Shown here: piece by piece, positions 24,868-35,967 of the stretch
Position numbering within the stretch: the first letter of the stretch is position 1
Layout: each line of letters starts with the position of its first letter
Source of the DNA: Lunularia cruciata
Lineage: Eukaryota > Streptophyta > Marchantiopsida > Lunulariales > Lunulariaceae
Length of the DNA stretch: 64,000 nt
Direction of reading: 5' to 3'
NCBI GenBank assembly: GCA_948567375.1
Contig: OX419758.1
Location: 53,511,001-53,575,000, forward strand
Notes under the pieces: model-generated
Seen by the model: only the letters and a program-made list of their open reading frames with translations
What the model was told of the DNA's origin: nothing
Databases searched by the model: none
Translations under genes and position numbers: made by a program

Positions 24868-26613
24868 TTTGAAACGGGTGAAGAAAGAGCATAAAGTATA
24901 CTCCGTATGTTAACAAAGCTTTAAGTAACATATTATGGGAAGCATATTTTTATGTTTTATCTTCTTACCAGTTATTGATTTTAAATTTACAAAAAATGGA
25001 CCAGATTTTTCATATGTAATATTCAGAGATTAACAAGAAAACATGCAATTTGAAGAATTGAATAAAAAGAAAAATCTCTGTACATAATTAAATATATTTT
25101 AAACGTTCTATATAAAAACAAATTACAAGTAATAAACTGAATAAAAGTTAATGAATTAGTGGATTCAGCATAATATGGTGAATATTTTTGTAGGAAAGCC
25201 GTCCAATGCCTTAAAGAGCAGACACATTCACCTTCGCAGAATGGTGTCACTCGAATAAATGGTCTCCAATCCTTATGCTCAGCAATTTAAACTCTTTCAT
25301 AGAAAGCAGTGATTTCGTCACTTTATCTCAAAGCATACATAACTTTATAATGAATCTATGAGAGCAGACGAATAATTTTCTTCTGGAATGGGTATTTAAA
25401 AAGTATCCATGCGTAGTGCTAGATATAGTTTCACTCAGACTATGTGTCTGTTGTATTTCAACTGCTGTACAAATGAAAATACCTCTAAAAAAAAAAAGAA
25501 GACCAGAAAATAAAACAAGTAGAAAATATTTATTCGTGATTCATGTTTGATTGGTGCATACGGTGACTATCCTTGACTGTTAAATCTCTTTAAAAATTTG
25601 ATGACATACATATAAATAAATAAATTTATTTATATCCTCACTTCTATGAACTTTATAAGGTTTGGTTGAGCGCCATGGAACGAACTTAAGGATAAGTTTT
25701 ATGAATATGAATCACCTAGTGACACGGTAATCAAGTGCTAAAGTCAATATTAAAATCGTGTAGCTTATGACAGTACCTTGCATGGATTATATAGTATGAT
25801 TGTATCAGGCTATTAACATAGTATAGTGAGAGAATAGTCTTGCAAATCTCATATAGTAGAGGAGGTGATATTACTTCAACAGTTTACTGATTATGGTCAC
25901 GTTCCCTAAGAAAGTGAATGACAGCAGTGACACAGCTTGCACACACATCTCGCCTGAGTCTCACTTGAGGAGTAGAATGCAGAAAGCGTTTACTTGACGC
26001 AAAGTAAAGCAGGTGATGTGGTACGACTACTTACCGTTTGCAGGAGAGAATTCTATCGTGCTTCTTGAATGGTTTCATGCATCCTTTATACTATGGATGT
26101 TTTCTCTTTATACTAAAGATCACCTTATCGTGTCGATTAGACGATTCATTCTCTTTGAAAACAAGTGTAATGGTTTATCTCTAGGATTGTGCTTGGCTTG
26201 CTGGTAGCTGTTAATGTCAAAGAGTTTCTTCCGTTTGGGTGCCAAGGCTTGTACAAACTGAATTTTGTACTCATAGTTCCTTCTAGGTGTTCCTGACCTA
26301 CAAAATAAAATAGGAAGTCTCACGCAACATGTCCATCCTCTATCAAGATCGTGAAATTCCATAAAGCTTTTAAGTTCGACAAAAAGCAGATTCTGGATTT
26401 AGAATTGGCAAATGTAAATTGGTTATTCATCATCAGACATACCCACGAACTGATATGTATCTGTGCCATAAGATACCGTCTGTCTGTAAGCAAGTAAACT
26501 GTATCAGAGAATGTATCAGATTATATCTGCATATGGGCTTGAGTTAGTTTTACATTGGGATTTCTGATTGACAGCTGAGCCATGAAATTAATGTACTGAC
26601 CAACTTATTGCAG
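24863..26613. other. AT-rich sequence without recognisable gene
   Basis: The open frames are short and none resembles a known family. A short A-run lies near 25488. There is no tRNA, repeat pair or transposon signature that I can support. Confidence 0.5.
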
Positions 26614-27092
26614 ATATTAGTCGATGCTTTTCCTAAAGCATGGGAACCTCTACTGAAGCATCAACTGAGATCATCGGCTCTCTTTGTGAAGCCTTTTCTC
26701 GTGTTGCATTTGCATATATATGTTGTTTTGGAGACTCCTCATCTCCAAAAAGTAGTGTGAACTTCCGTTTATATCCCACCTTCTTTGGCAATTAAAGTTG
26801 AACATCAAACTACTACTTATCATGTGCGAAATGGATCTATTTCTTTACTTTCAGGCATCCACTTATTCGCGATATACTTTGATCCTTCCTCAAAGGAGAC
26901 TACGAGCACCAAAGGCTTAAAGAGTCAGCACTCTTTCGATGGAATTGCTGGTCTGAGCATCACAAGAATAAAGAAAAAGATGAGAAAAGTCCAATGGTGG
27001 AGTACAAGCTGGAAGAGGAGATGCTTAGAATGATCCCGAATGATGTCTTTTCGTCTGATCTCTCGACCTCGATGAGTAGGTGGTCTCAATAA
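26614..27092 (+). pseudogene. Possible 3'-terminal exons of an unidentified host gene, broken
   Basis: An acceptor-like TTATTGCAG ends at 26613. Downstream, one frame reads 'VDAFPKAWEPLL', and after a one-base shift the text continues 'TEASTEIIGSLCEAFSRVAF', which looks like helical protein. A second acceptor (TTACTTTCAG) precedes 26855; that exon reads 'HPLIRDIL', then an in-frame TGA at 26880-26882, then 'FLKGDYEHQRLKESALF', 'YKLEEEMLRMIPNDVF' and a TAA at 27090-27092. The residue composition is protein-like and unlike the surrounding noise. I do not recognise the family. No upstream exons were found, so it may be a truncated gene fragment. Confidence 0.4.
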
Positions 27093-27507
27093 ATACACGG
27101 CTCCTGATAAATGGATTCCTCGGCTAGTGAATCTCGGGCACCATTCTCTCAAGAGCAAGTAAACATCTGTAGGGTGTTATTCGGGGATGAATCTAGGCAG
27201 CCTGAATGATGAAAATCTAGTTCTCAATTACACTTCGTCTACTTTTTTATTTGTCTATGACAAGTCAAGTCAACCTTGTACGAGAAACACACAGGACTCC
27301 GGTGTTCTGGTGTCACTTTCTCGCTGAGTTCTTGCCAACTCTCAAAGACTAAGGAATAAACAACAAACTGTCTTGATGTCATGCATCATGTGACTTCTTT
27401 ACTTCGAAAAAGATGTGGTCGGTGGCGAATGTTTCCCCACTGCTCGAGATAGATGGAATTCAGTGACTAGCAACAAATTTATTTTCAAATTGTGTCATTT
27501 AACTGTC

Positions 27508-28060
27508 ATGGATAGCAGCACATTTCCTCATAGTTCGCGCACAAATGGTCAAACGAAAGTTTCCCTAGTGGCCGCCCTTTTAAGCAGACAACCAGTCAAG
27601 AATGAACCAGGTAAGTTTTACTGTGCGGTAGCACTAGGGTGGTAGATCTTTCCTTCGATATGCTTATTTCTAAATACAGACGTTTAGTCAATCAAGTCTG
27701 ATTGCAAGGACAGGGTCTAGAGATAGATTCGACAATCCCTCTATACGAACTCCACAATCAAGATTCGGGACAAAGATTGTCTCTTCAATTTCTGGTGACG
27801 GAGTATTACGATATTGGTTCCTCAGCATCCTACAGCAAGGCCAACTTGCCGTTCACAGGTCACAGAAACCGATTCCCAGTCAAAAGTTTCTAAGGCGACC
27901 CGGTGCTCCTGTATTGCATGAACTTCCTAGTGTCTTTGGGAAGTTAATTGTTACGGTTTCAGCAGTGATACCTGGTTATTTCTGGCTGATGTGCAACTGC
28001 AAGCGCAATAATCACTGTCTCTGTCTAGCATGGGTTCATGTAACAGTCACCTGCTTCTAG
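27508..28060 (+). CDS. Candidate two-exon gene, unknown protein
   Basis: Exon 1 (27508-27610) starts ATG and reads 'MDSSTFPHSSRTNGQTK...' up to a GTAAGT donor. Exon 2 (27714-28060) follows a CAG acceptor in matching phase and stays open for 115 codons to a TAG. The joined product is 149 aa, rich in Ser, Arg and Pro, with 'SRDRFDNPSIRTPQSRFGTK' near the middle. The 103-bp intron is within the range of introns in the neighbouring gene. An upstream in-frame ATG at 27415 is also possible. I recognise no domain; the call rests only on an open frame plus compatible splice sites. Confidence 0.35.
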
Positions 28061-28790
28061 TACAGCAAGGATAATCATCGATAAGTCAACTTGACAATCC
28101 TGTAGAGTGGTACTGGATCCCAACATACTTGAAGGTTCTAATAGTAACTATCAATGATTTTAGTCCTTGCGGGATTAGGTTTTCTCTTCAAAGCGGATGC
28201 TTTGCAATACATCTACAGCTGCCCCAAGTTACATCGGGCCACCGTCCATCAAACTGCGAACATTGAGCATCATTCCCTCGTGGAAATGACTATGTCAATG
28301 GCTGTGTAAGTATATAGGCCATCGGGGATATTGAGATGTGCGGTCAACCGTGGAGAAGAAAGTGAATAGGATCGGACAGACAAAAAGACATGCTATCGTC
28401 ACCTTCTTTGTGTCTGCATGTTTGTCTGCCTGTCAAAAGCTTCATATCATCGCACCTCACTGGACTTTTTTCCCCGAGGAACAGAGAGAGCAAGGAGGGC
28501 CCATAGATGCTAACCACATGCTGGAGGTCCAGTGAGCAAATCAGATAGAGTGTCCTTCTTGCTGCACTTACGGTTGCTGATGAGAGCAATCTCCTGCGAT
28601 ATATAAAATTCATTGTTCCAAGATGCTACGGCATTCTTCCTTCATTAGCTACAACCAGAACTAAGATTCGTAGACACAACTACACTCATCGCTTCCTAGA
28701 TCTCAAGCACAAATAGAATCCGGACCATGGAAACAGTAACCGGAAAGCTTTGACATACGGTCGGGGACACCAGAGAGGTATGATGCAGAA
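28061..28790. other. No recognisable feature
   Basis: Only short open frames on both strands and no repeat or RNA signature that I can support. Confidence 0.5.
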
Positions 28791-29189
28791 TTATTTGTAG
28801 TACATACTCCCTGGAGCCAGCGGAACAAGACTGTATGAGAGACGGGTAACTCTACGAGCTACACCACTAACCATAGTAGCAGACATGCATGCATAATTTG
28901 CAAATATCTGCCGGTGGGGAGGTCGGATAGTAGCAGAATGGGCCGGAGAGACTTGCATCCACCCCTTTTGGGAGCTTTTTACTGTGACATTATCAATTGT
29001 CACGCCAACCATGAGAGAGCACAGAGAAAGAGGATACAGTACCTTTCGGTTGGTTTGACATCCTTCTGATGAGTAGTTCAAAGCCACGACGGTAGTACCA
29101 TCAATGTAGTAGCAAGCCAGTTGCCTTACTGCAGCAGTTCCATCTATGTGGCTTGAAAGTATCAGCGGCAGCAGCTCCAGTGGTTCCAA
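28791..29189 (-). CDS. Uncertain minus-strand ORF, 132 aa
   Basis: An ATG-to-stop frame contains two similar segments ('SHIDGTAAVRQL' and 'YYIDGTTVVAL'), which hints at a short internal duplication. A GTACTG donor-like site follows 'CQTNRK' (about 29043). The part before that could be an exon and the rest read-through. There is no family match, and it may be a chance ORF. Confidence 0.2.
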   Translation of the reverse strand: MEPLELLPLILSSHIDGTAAVRQLACYYIDGTTVVALNYSSEGCQTNRKVLYPLSLCSLMVGVTIDNVTVKSSQKGWMQVSPAHSATIRPPHRQIFANYACMSATMVSGVARRVTRLSYSLVPLAPGSMYYK

Positions 29190-29511
29190 TTTGTCTCATG
29201 TACTTCAGACTTCAAACGATTGATTGATGAATAGGATGAACTCGCCCCCAAGGGCAGAAGATTCCGATTTTCTTACCACCTTCATTTTAACGTTTGTAAT
29301 ATCTGACTGACCTTCCTGTAAGTATGTGGATACTTTGATTGTCGTCGCAAGATGAACCCGATGTCATCTAGCAGCCCCTGACATGGTGAATACTGTACAA
29401 ATTTTCCCAAATGAATTAAAGTGATAAACCTTTTGGCTAAAATTATATCGGGTTCTTTATCCAAGGATGTTGATGCATAACCAAACAGTTTGGCATAACC
29501 TACTTTCCTCC

Positions 29512-29569
29512 CGTTATGTGATTGTTGATAGCCAAGTGTTCGTTATGTGATTGTTGATAGCCAAGTGTT
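29512..29569. repeat. Perfect 29-bp tandem duplication
   Basis: 29512-29540 and 29541-29569 are identical (CGTTATGTGATTG... to ...CCAAGTGTT). The repeat abuts the 5' junction of LINE copy A, so it may be a by-product of that insertion. Confidence 0.9.
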
Positions 29570-29711
29570 GGAGACATGTGAGGTGAAGAGGGATCCTTTT
29601 CTCAATAGGTATTATTGAGGCAGACAAGAGATGGTCTACACGGGAAGACTTTCCATCCTTTGCTTCACTACTGTCGGATTGGAGCAAAGATTTGCAGTCT
29701 TCCTTGATGGA
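29566..29711 (+). mobile_element. LINE copy A, left part (5' truncated, split by G2)
   Basis: This matches the stretch after the RT domain in copies B-D ('GAGGGATCCTTTTCTC', 'GACTTTCCATC', 'TTTGCTTCACTA', 'CTTCCTTGATGGA'). It stops exactly at ATGGA (29707-29711), where G2 is inserted. The copy resumes at 35160. Confidence 0.85.
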
Positions 29712-30010
29712 TGTCATAGTATTTGTAGCGCCAAAGTTAGTTTGCTTGGATGCTAGAGTGGTAGTGTTGGCAATCATAGTTATTTAGTGAGTTGCTCATA
29801 TACTACTTGATGGCGGCTAGATTTCATGGTAGGGCTACTAATCACATGGTGGGACACACCATCACTTGCACCGTTTGCACCATCAGATCAGATGTGTCGT
29901 TTGTGTCGCCATTAGGGCTAGAGATCTAGGTCAAGCAAAGGGGTATACTTTTGAAGTGCAGCTCTAGAGAGTTCACTTTTTTGATGTTTAGTCTTCAAGT
30001 TCTTGGTTAC
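29712..30010 (+). repeat. G2 5' LTR
   Basis: It starts TGTCATAG directly after the ATGGA target site. It shares 'TTTGTAGC', 'GAGTGGTAGTGTTG', 'CAATCATAGTTATTT', 'CATGGTGGGAC' and 'CTTCAAGTTCTTGG' with 34590-34873. The inner boundary is uncertain by tens of bases. Confidence 0.7.
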
Positions 30011-31569
30011 AATGGACAAAGGTGTAAAACCATTAACCATACAGATTATCTAGAGATGGAAATTGGCTTGGTAATATCTTTAGAGATGTTATATATAATG
30101 GTCTAAGTAGATCAGATAGAGTTACTTCTATGTGGAGAGAAATGAAATAGCTAGGTGAGTCCCTATACATGATATGACACACTTGGTCTAGTGGTATCCT
30201 AAATTATTATTGATGTTAGCAAACAAGGGTTACCAGAAGACCCTACCAACATACATTTCCTTGCTAGGGGTGCAAGATTTGGAGAGACATGGTCCTATTT
30301 CAATTGATGATTTTTAGATGACCATGTCAAGGACATACCTATGCTAGCCGAGGTCAAGGTCTTTAAGATAATCATTACGTTGTGTTTTGTTATATAGTAC
30401 GTATATTACAACATCTCTAAGTTCATCAGTCCGTTTCTCTAGCCCACATTTTGGAGAATGTTCCTTTGATGGGTGATTCTCATACACAGGTGATGGCAAG
30501 TACACATCAAGTCCATTCTTGGATGGGACTAACCATATTGATAGATGTAGCCCGATTGGGATCACGGGCTCATCATCTTTGTCTTTGGTGGACAAACTTC
30601 TTATCTAGAGAGGTTCTACAACATGCTTATGATGGAATTCAATGACTAGATCAGCTTAAATTGATGAAATCTTAGATGTTGGGTGCTAGTCTCGAGTGGT
30701 GGTAGTGGCCAATAGGTCATTTATTGCAATGGTGAACCTTGTTGGATAGCCCAAAGCCGCTTTACCCGCACTTATGAGTTTCCCAAGCTCCCATGCTTTT
30801 TGAGAGGGAGGTCATGGATTTGTTTGGGACTCACAATACAACAATTGGTGGAGCTCAACATTGATGAGAGGGAGCAGGCAATGGATTTTTGTAATAGTAT
30901 TACCAATGTTATAGTAGTGTCAAAGGCATCTAGCTGTCATGTGTTAGTTTAGGCTATGGGCCTAAACTATTTGACGTGGATTGTGAGCCTTGGCTTGGTA
31001 AAAAAATGTAGGATGCATTTGATAGGCATCACACCACTCAGACATTGGTGAGCTTTGTGCCTATCAAAATGATTCAAGCACATGTTGGGAGCAATAGATT
31101 GAGTGGGTATAATATTCTTAGGACACAACTAGTTACTACTAGAGAGAGTGGTCTACTTGGGGTCCATCCAAAGTAAGCATGGTCTACTTGGGTTACACCC
31201 TTGGTCTACTTGGGATGCAACTAGAGGATATATGGAGCTTGCAGCTAGAGCATGAGTTTTTTGCATTGAGGTTGGGGACTCTAGTGGTTGGAGGCATGAC
31301 ATTATTGACTCCCAAGGGCTTGGTGTAATAGCCAAACAATGCATCTTCCACTCCTACATCAATTACAAAGGATACTTGGGAGCTAAACATTGGACTCAAG
31401 CTTCCAAGAGGAGAAAGACAAAGAGTTTGGAGGTTCTTGAGGAGCTACATGAGTTGTTTTGCATTTAGTATGAAGGACTTGGGTGCTCTAAAAGGACTTG
31501 GTATTTGTATCTAGCTGATTAGTGATACACCAATTTTTTATGTCCCTACAAATATTGTGAAAAGGAGAG

Positions 31570-32260
31570 AGCATTGATTTAGAGCCATAGTAGAGACCTT
31601 TTTGAGCTTGGCTTGGTAGAGATTTCACATGGACAGTATGCTTTAGATATGATGATGCTAGTTGAGAAAAATATGCAGTGCAACTACACATATAGGAAGA
31701 TGTGTGGAGATTACCATCCTATCAACTAATATACTAGGGTTGATTGATATACCATGCTTATGCCGGAGGAGATCTTGAAGGTGATTGGGCATACAAAGGT
31801 CTTTAGTACTTGAGATCTTTGAACAAAATATCTTCAATTGCCAATCAAGGATGTCTTATATCAATGGAGGTTCTTACCATTTGGGTTAAAGAACATCCTT
31901 ATTGAGTTCCAAAGGATCATAGACATGATCCTAACAGGATGATAGTTTAGTCTATAGCACTATTATGGAGGAGCATGGAAAACATTTGTTAGTGGTATTT
32001 GAGAGATTGAGATCTCATGGACTCAAATCACATCTTAAGAAGTGTAGATTCTTCCACAAGTAGGTTGATTATTTGGGTCACACTATCTACCTTGGAAGAC
32101 TTGGTGTTCAATAGACCAAGGTGGAAACTATTGCATGTATTCCTTGGTCTACAAATGTTAGCAAAATCTGAGCATTCATTGGATTGGAAAAAATTTATTG
32201 CCAATATGTTAGAGGATTTACTGCTATTGCCAAGGCCTTGAAAAAACTGACCAAGGTTAC
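31570..32260 (+). pseudogene. G2 reverse transcriptase remnant
   Basis: The translation, with stops, reads 'RKMCGDYHPIN', 'MPEEILKVIGHTKVFST', 'YQWRFLPFGLKN' and 'FQRIIDMIL', matching a Ty3/gypsy RT core. The YxDD block expected near 31930-31960 is unreadable and was probably deleted or mutated. The remainder matches the C-terminal RT thumb region. Confidence 0.85.
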
Positions 32261-32269
32261 ATATGAGTG

Positions 32270-32720
32270 GTGTTGGGGAGATGAGCAAAAGAGAGCTTTT
32301 ATAGAGCTTAAGGAGAGGTTGGCATTTTCTCCTATTCTTAAGAGACCGATCAAAGGATGACCACTCTAGGTTCATATTGATTGGAGTACATTGAGGCTTG
32401 GAGTAGTCCTCACTTAATAGGATGATGAGCGGAAGGAGTTTGTGGTGGCCTATGCTAGTCACTCCAACAATTTAGCAAAGGCAAAGTATAGTTCATATAA
32501 GGGAGAGTGCTTGGTAGCAGTGTAGGTAGTTAGCACATTTCCAATGTTACCTTTTTGGTAACCCCTTCATTCTCATCATTGATCATCAACCATTGAAGTG
32601 GTTGATGGAGTCCAACAAGGTTTCAAGGAAGCTTGCACAATGGGTTCTAATTTTACAAGAGTATGATTTCATAATTATTCACAAACCTAGAGTGGTAAAC
32701 CATGATGCAAATGGGTTGGT
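32270..32720 (+). pseudogene. G2 RNase H remnant
   Basis: Segments reading 'KESF', a Tyr/Ala-rich 'VAYA', 'YSSYKGECL' (about 32488-32515) and 'IIDHQPLKWLMES' (about 32576-32612) follow the order of a gypsy RNase H. 'LTDHQPLKWLM' is the usual form. Stops interrupt it. Confidence 0.75.
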
Positions 32721-32989
32721 AGAAACCCACGTCCCACCCAAGAGATCAGATTGGAGCACATTGGCAAGGTGAGACAAATGAAGAGATGGTGCAAGGTTGG
32801 CATGCATCTACCTTTCTATGTAGACCTTTATATTAATAACTACCTTTATATTATTTGGGCCTTGATTGTATCTCTCTTATCACATATAAGAGGAGTTGTT
32901 GAGATCATAGATCCAAAGGGTGGAGATATTGGTATAAGTCAATGAGACATTCATGATGATGTCTTAATGGTGGATTAACTTTGCATTGG

Positions 32990-33960
32990 TGTTTGTAGGT
33001 GGCACAATTGGTACCAAGGAGAGAAACCGTGTCCTTCAGCAAGTGAGGATTAGACACGTTCTTTTTGTATGGGAGGATAGTAGAGTGTGAGTAGTACTAC
33101 TTTCATCTTAGAGATCACAATTTTTACGGCATGCTCATGAAGAGCTAGGATATTTTGGAGTAAAATATACATATAGTTTATTCTAGAGTCATTATTGGTG
33201 GCACGGTATGCAGACCAATGTACAACAATTTGTTACCAAATGTGTGGTTGGTGACCAAGTTAGAGCATCATTTAATGTTTAGATGCCACAGTTACACCCA
33301 TTATCTATCATAAGATTGGGTTATCATTGGAATTTGGACTTTGTTGGATCTTTACCATTGATTGTGAGACATCATAGATATATTTTGGTTATGGTGGAAT
33401 ACTTCTCCAAGTGGATTGAGCTGGTGGCACTTCTTGACAAGTTTAGTGAAGGGATGACTTCTTTGTTCTTGGATCAAGTTCCTAGTCTTTTTGGTATACA
33501 AATTGAGGTTTTGACTGATAAAGGTACATAGTTCTTGGGAGAGTTTCAGGTCTTATGTGAAAAAGCCTTGATTGATCATTATATTACCCTCTAATATCAC
33601 CTTGAGACAAATGGCTTAGCAGAGAAAGTAGTTTAGATGATGAAGAGAGGATTGCATAAATACAATTTGCAAAGAGGCCACTTGGGAGATTGAGATCTCC
33701 AATTACCTTGGTTGGCCATGGGCTATCGGTTTAGTTGGCAAGCCTTCTTAACATTCTTCTCTCCTTAATTTATACTTTATGGGCAAGATCCAAATTTACC
33801 TAGAACTATTTGTCATGATGTTATTATAGTTTTGGACTTAGATGATCCAAACATATCGGTGAGCACATGTTCTCAATGGGCAAAGATATTTTGAAGAGTG
33901 ATGCCGATGGCCTTTGAGAACTTAGCAAGTGCTCAACATATGGATATCTTATGCTATACT
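32990..33960 (+). pseudogene. G2 integrase remnant
   Basis: 33283-33531 is an open stretch with 'WNLDFVGSLPL', 'YILVMVEYFSKWIELV' and 'FGIQIEVLTDKGT', the first two Asp positions of a gypsy integrase DDE core. The zinc-binding part lies upstream near 33120-33250. A degraded 'HLETNGLAEKVV' corresponds to the region of the third acidic residue. Confidence 0.85.
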
Positions 33961-34149
33961 AATATTCAAGGAGGAGGTTATAGACCCTTGATCCATCAAT
34001 TTCATCCAAGTGATTATGTATACCTATAATAGATTGCACTAACGACACTTGATGTTACCCCAAGTTGCATTATCTTAAGAGTGCATGAGTTTTTTCCTTC
34101 TAGAGTCTTTGTGTTAGAAGGACATGATTGTGTTGTTTAGAAGGATCCT

Positions 34150-34373
34150 ATGTGCAATGGTGCACCATGCTGCCTCCCAAAAATTGATGACACTATGGAC
34201 CCAAGCTTGGTACTTGTACTTGCAAGCTTGTTGTGTATGTTATGTGGCTCTTTTAGTGGAGTTGCTATTATGTTGGTGTGCGATGGTTGTTTGAGAGGAT
34301 GGCATAGGGCATGTTTGACCCCTCCTCTCAAAGTGATCCTCAAGGACAATAGTTATGTCCTAGATGTGCTTGA
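34150..34373 (+). pseudogene. PHD finger at the C-terminus of the G2 polyprotein
   Basis: The frame 34150-34377 contains 'LCMLCG' followed by 'MLVCDGCLRGWHRACLTPPL', giving C-x2-C-x11-C-x2-C-x4-H-x2-C, the first six ligands of a PHD finger. The last C-x2-C pair is present one base out of frame at 34356-34358 and 34365-34367 ('CPRCA', then TGA at 34371-34373), so a single-base deletion has broken an otherwise complete Cys4-His-Cys3 finger. It follows the integrase remnant, where chromoviruses carry a chromodomain. The likely ancestral role is reading histone tails for target choice, by analogy. Confidence 0.8.
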
Positions 34374-34583
34374 CCTATAGCTAGTTCATCCTTTATGTTG
34401 TATATATTATAAACATGCAACTCATGATGGGGCTTGATAGCACTTGACCTCTTGACCTTTTCCCACCATACGGCATATCATATACTTGTGGCAATTGTGG
34501 CACTTTAGAGTTCATGTATGACTTATGTATGAGTTGTGCTTCTATTGTGTATGATGTTGATAGTGATATATGTTGTATAACCA

Positions 34584-35117
34584 TGTATATATGCATGAGA
34601 TTTGTAGCATCTAAGCTAGTTTGCCAAATGTAGGAGTGGTAGTGTTGACAATCATAGTTATTTTACTAGTTGCTCATGGACTACTTGATAGCTGCTAGAT
34701 TTGATGTTAGGGTTATTGATTACATGGTGGGACCTATCATCATTTTCATTGTTCAAAAAGTCAGATGTGCCATTACAATTGGAGACCTAAGTCAAGTTGA
34801 GGGGTATACCTTTGAAGTGCAATTCAAGAGAGCTCACTTCTTTGATATTGAGCCTTCAAGTTCTTGGCTATGGTAGACAAAGGCCTATCAGCGTCACATG
34901 GAGTCTCTTAGCTAAAGTGGGTGTGGCTTGATTGTAATCTGTGCCCAATTGTTGGCATTCATTGTGGAGTCTAGAGGGATAGAGTTCAAATCCAATTTGA
35001 GTAGGATTTGAGTGAAAGAGTGAATTGATTATTGTGGCACTTTAGAGTTCATGTATGACTTATGTGTGAGTTGTACTTCTATAGTGTATGATGTTGACAA
35101 CAATGTATGGTGTGTAG

Positions 35118-35122
<5 letters not shown>
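34584..35122 (+). repeat. G2 3' LTR
   Basis: It aligns with the 5' LTR over its first ~290 bp, then continues with sequence that has no partner on the left. Its end ('GTGTAGCAACA') is followed by the TA run. A block at 35035-35105 ('GGCACTTTAGAGTTCATG...') also occurs at 34498-34575 just before the LTR, which suggests a partial extra LTR end in tandem. Confidence 0.6.

Positions 35123-35160
<38 letters not shown>
35121..35160. repeat. (TA)n microsatellite, about 38 bp
   Basis: This is a pure TA run at the right end of G2, directly before the ATGGA target-site copy. Confidence 0.95.
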
Positions 35161-35163
<3 letters not shown>

Positions 35164-35967
35164 AGTGACAATGTCAACATATGCTACATTGTCTCTTATT
35201 TGACTCGTCTATTCCTTAGGCCATTAGAGCACGTCTTTGCTCTTGCTCGAGCAAGGGTGCTGGCTCTTGGATCCTAGCTTGACTATGCATTAGGGCATTC
35301 CGACTTGCATTGGCTACCTTCTATATGTTGATGAGGTTCCATCTAGGTTTAGTCCACTTGTTTATATCTTCATTACTCACTTGTGAGTGTGGTTCTACAC
35401 TACATGCAACAATGGTCCATATGACATGGTGTCTTTTTAGAGGATAGAGGATAATTTTCCATGATACCATCAAGGATATAGTGTTTGCTATAGCACAAGA
35501 GAGTGGATACCTTGGTTGGAGGGAGTGTTTGTATGCTTTTTAGATGACATGTGTCAAAGCAAACTTATACTTTGTCCAAGATGATCAAGTGATAGTGGTA
35601 GATGTGGTGGTTACACACCTTACTCATGATGCAGTTTTGGAGAGAGTGATTACTCATCTTCTTAGATGGGCAACGAAGCGGAGCAACGTCATGCAAGGTC
35701 TCCAAGTATAGGGGCATACAACAAGGTCATCTCTTTGCTCTTCTAGCCTTGGAGTTATATGGAGCTATGGACATGATGTTTGACACATTTGTCAAGGAGT
35801 GTGTGAGAGCATATCAAATTACATGTTAGGGGTACAACTCTCACTCTCATAGCATATTTTAGATAGTGTGTGTGCATTGCTCTACAAAGAGCATTGGCTG
35901 GTGCAATCCATAGGAGAGCAATCACACTAGGTGATGTTTCTTCAAATGCTCTAGTAGTTTGTATACC
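35160..35967 (+). mobile_element. LINE copy A, right part (endonuclease region)
   Basis: It continues copy A after G2. It carries the CCHC-like knuckle segment, 'VFAIAQESGYL'-type text and the endonuclease region ('FVQDDQVIVVDVVVT'), all with stops. It ends near 35967 without the usual GGGGCTTAGCCCC tail, and the 5' end of copy B follows within about 45 bp. Confidence 0.8.

Larger units (their letters stand above)
29712..35159 (+). mobile_element. G2: Ty3/gypsy retrotransposon with PHD finger, nested in LINE A
   Basis: The element is bounded by ATGGA on both sides (29707-29711 and 35160-35164), and the LINE sequence is continuous once it is removed. LTR copies lie at about 29712-30010 and 34584-35122. 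Read on the + strand the domains are RT (about 31570-32260), RNase H (32270-32720), integrase (32990-33960) and a PHD finger (34150-34373). All are broken by many stops, so the element is dead. I could not define gag or the primer site. A (TA)n run sits at its right end. Confidence 0.85.

Noticed and set aside
24686-24931. ORF rich in alternating Ile/Tyr on the minus strand
   Set aside because: It is the translation of the (TA)n microsatellite.
29512-29569. CRISPR-like or satellite array
   Set aside because: Only two adjacent units with no spacer, and the DNA is eukaryotic nuclear.
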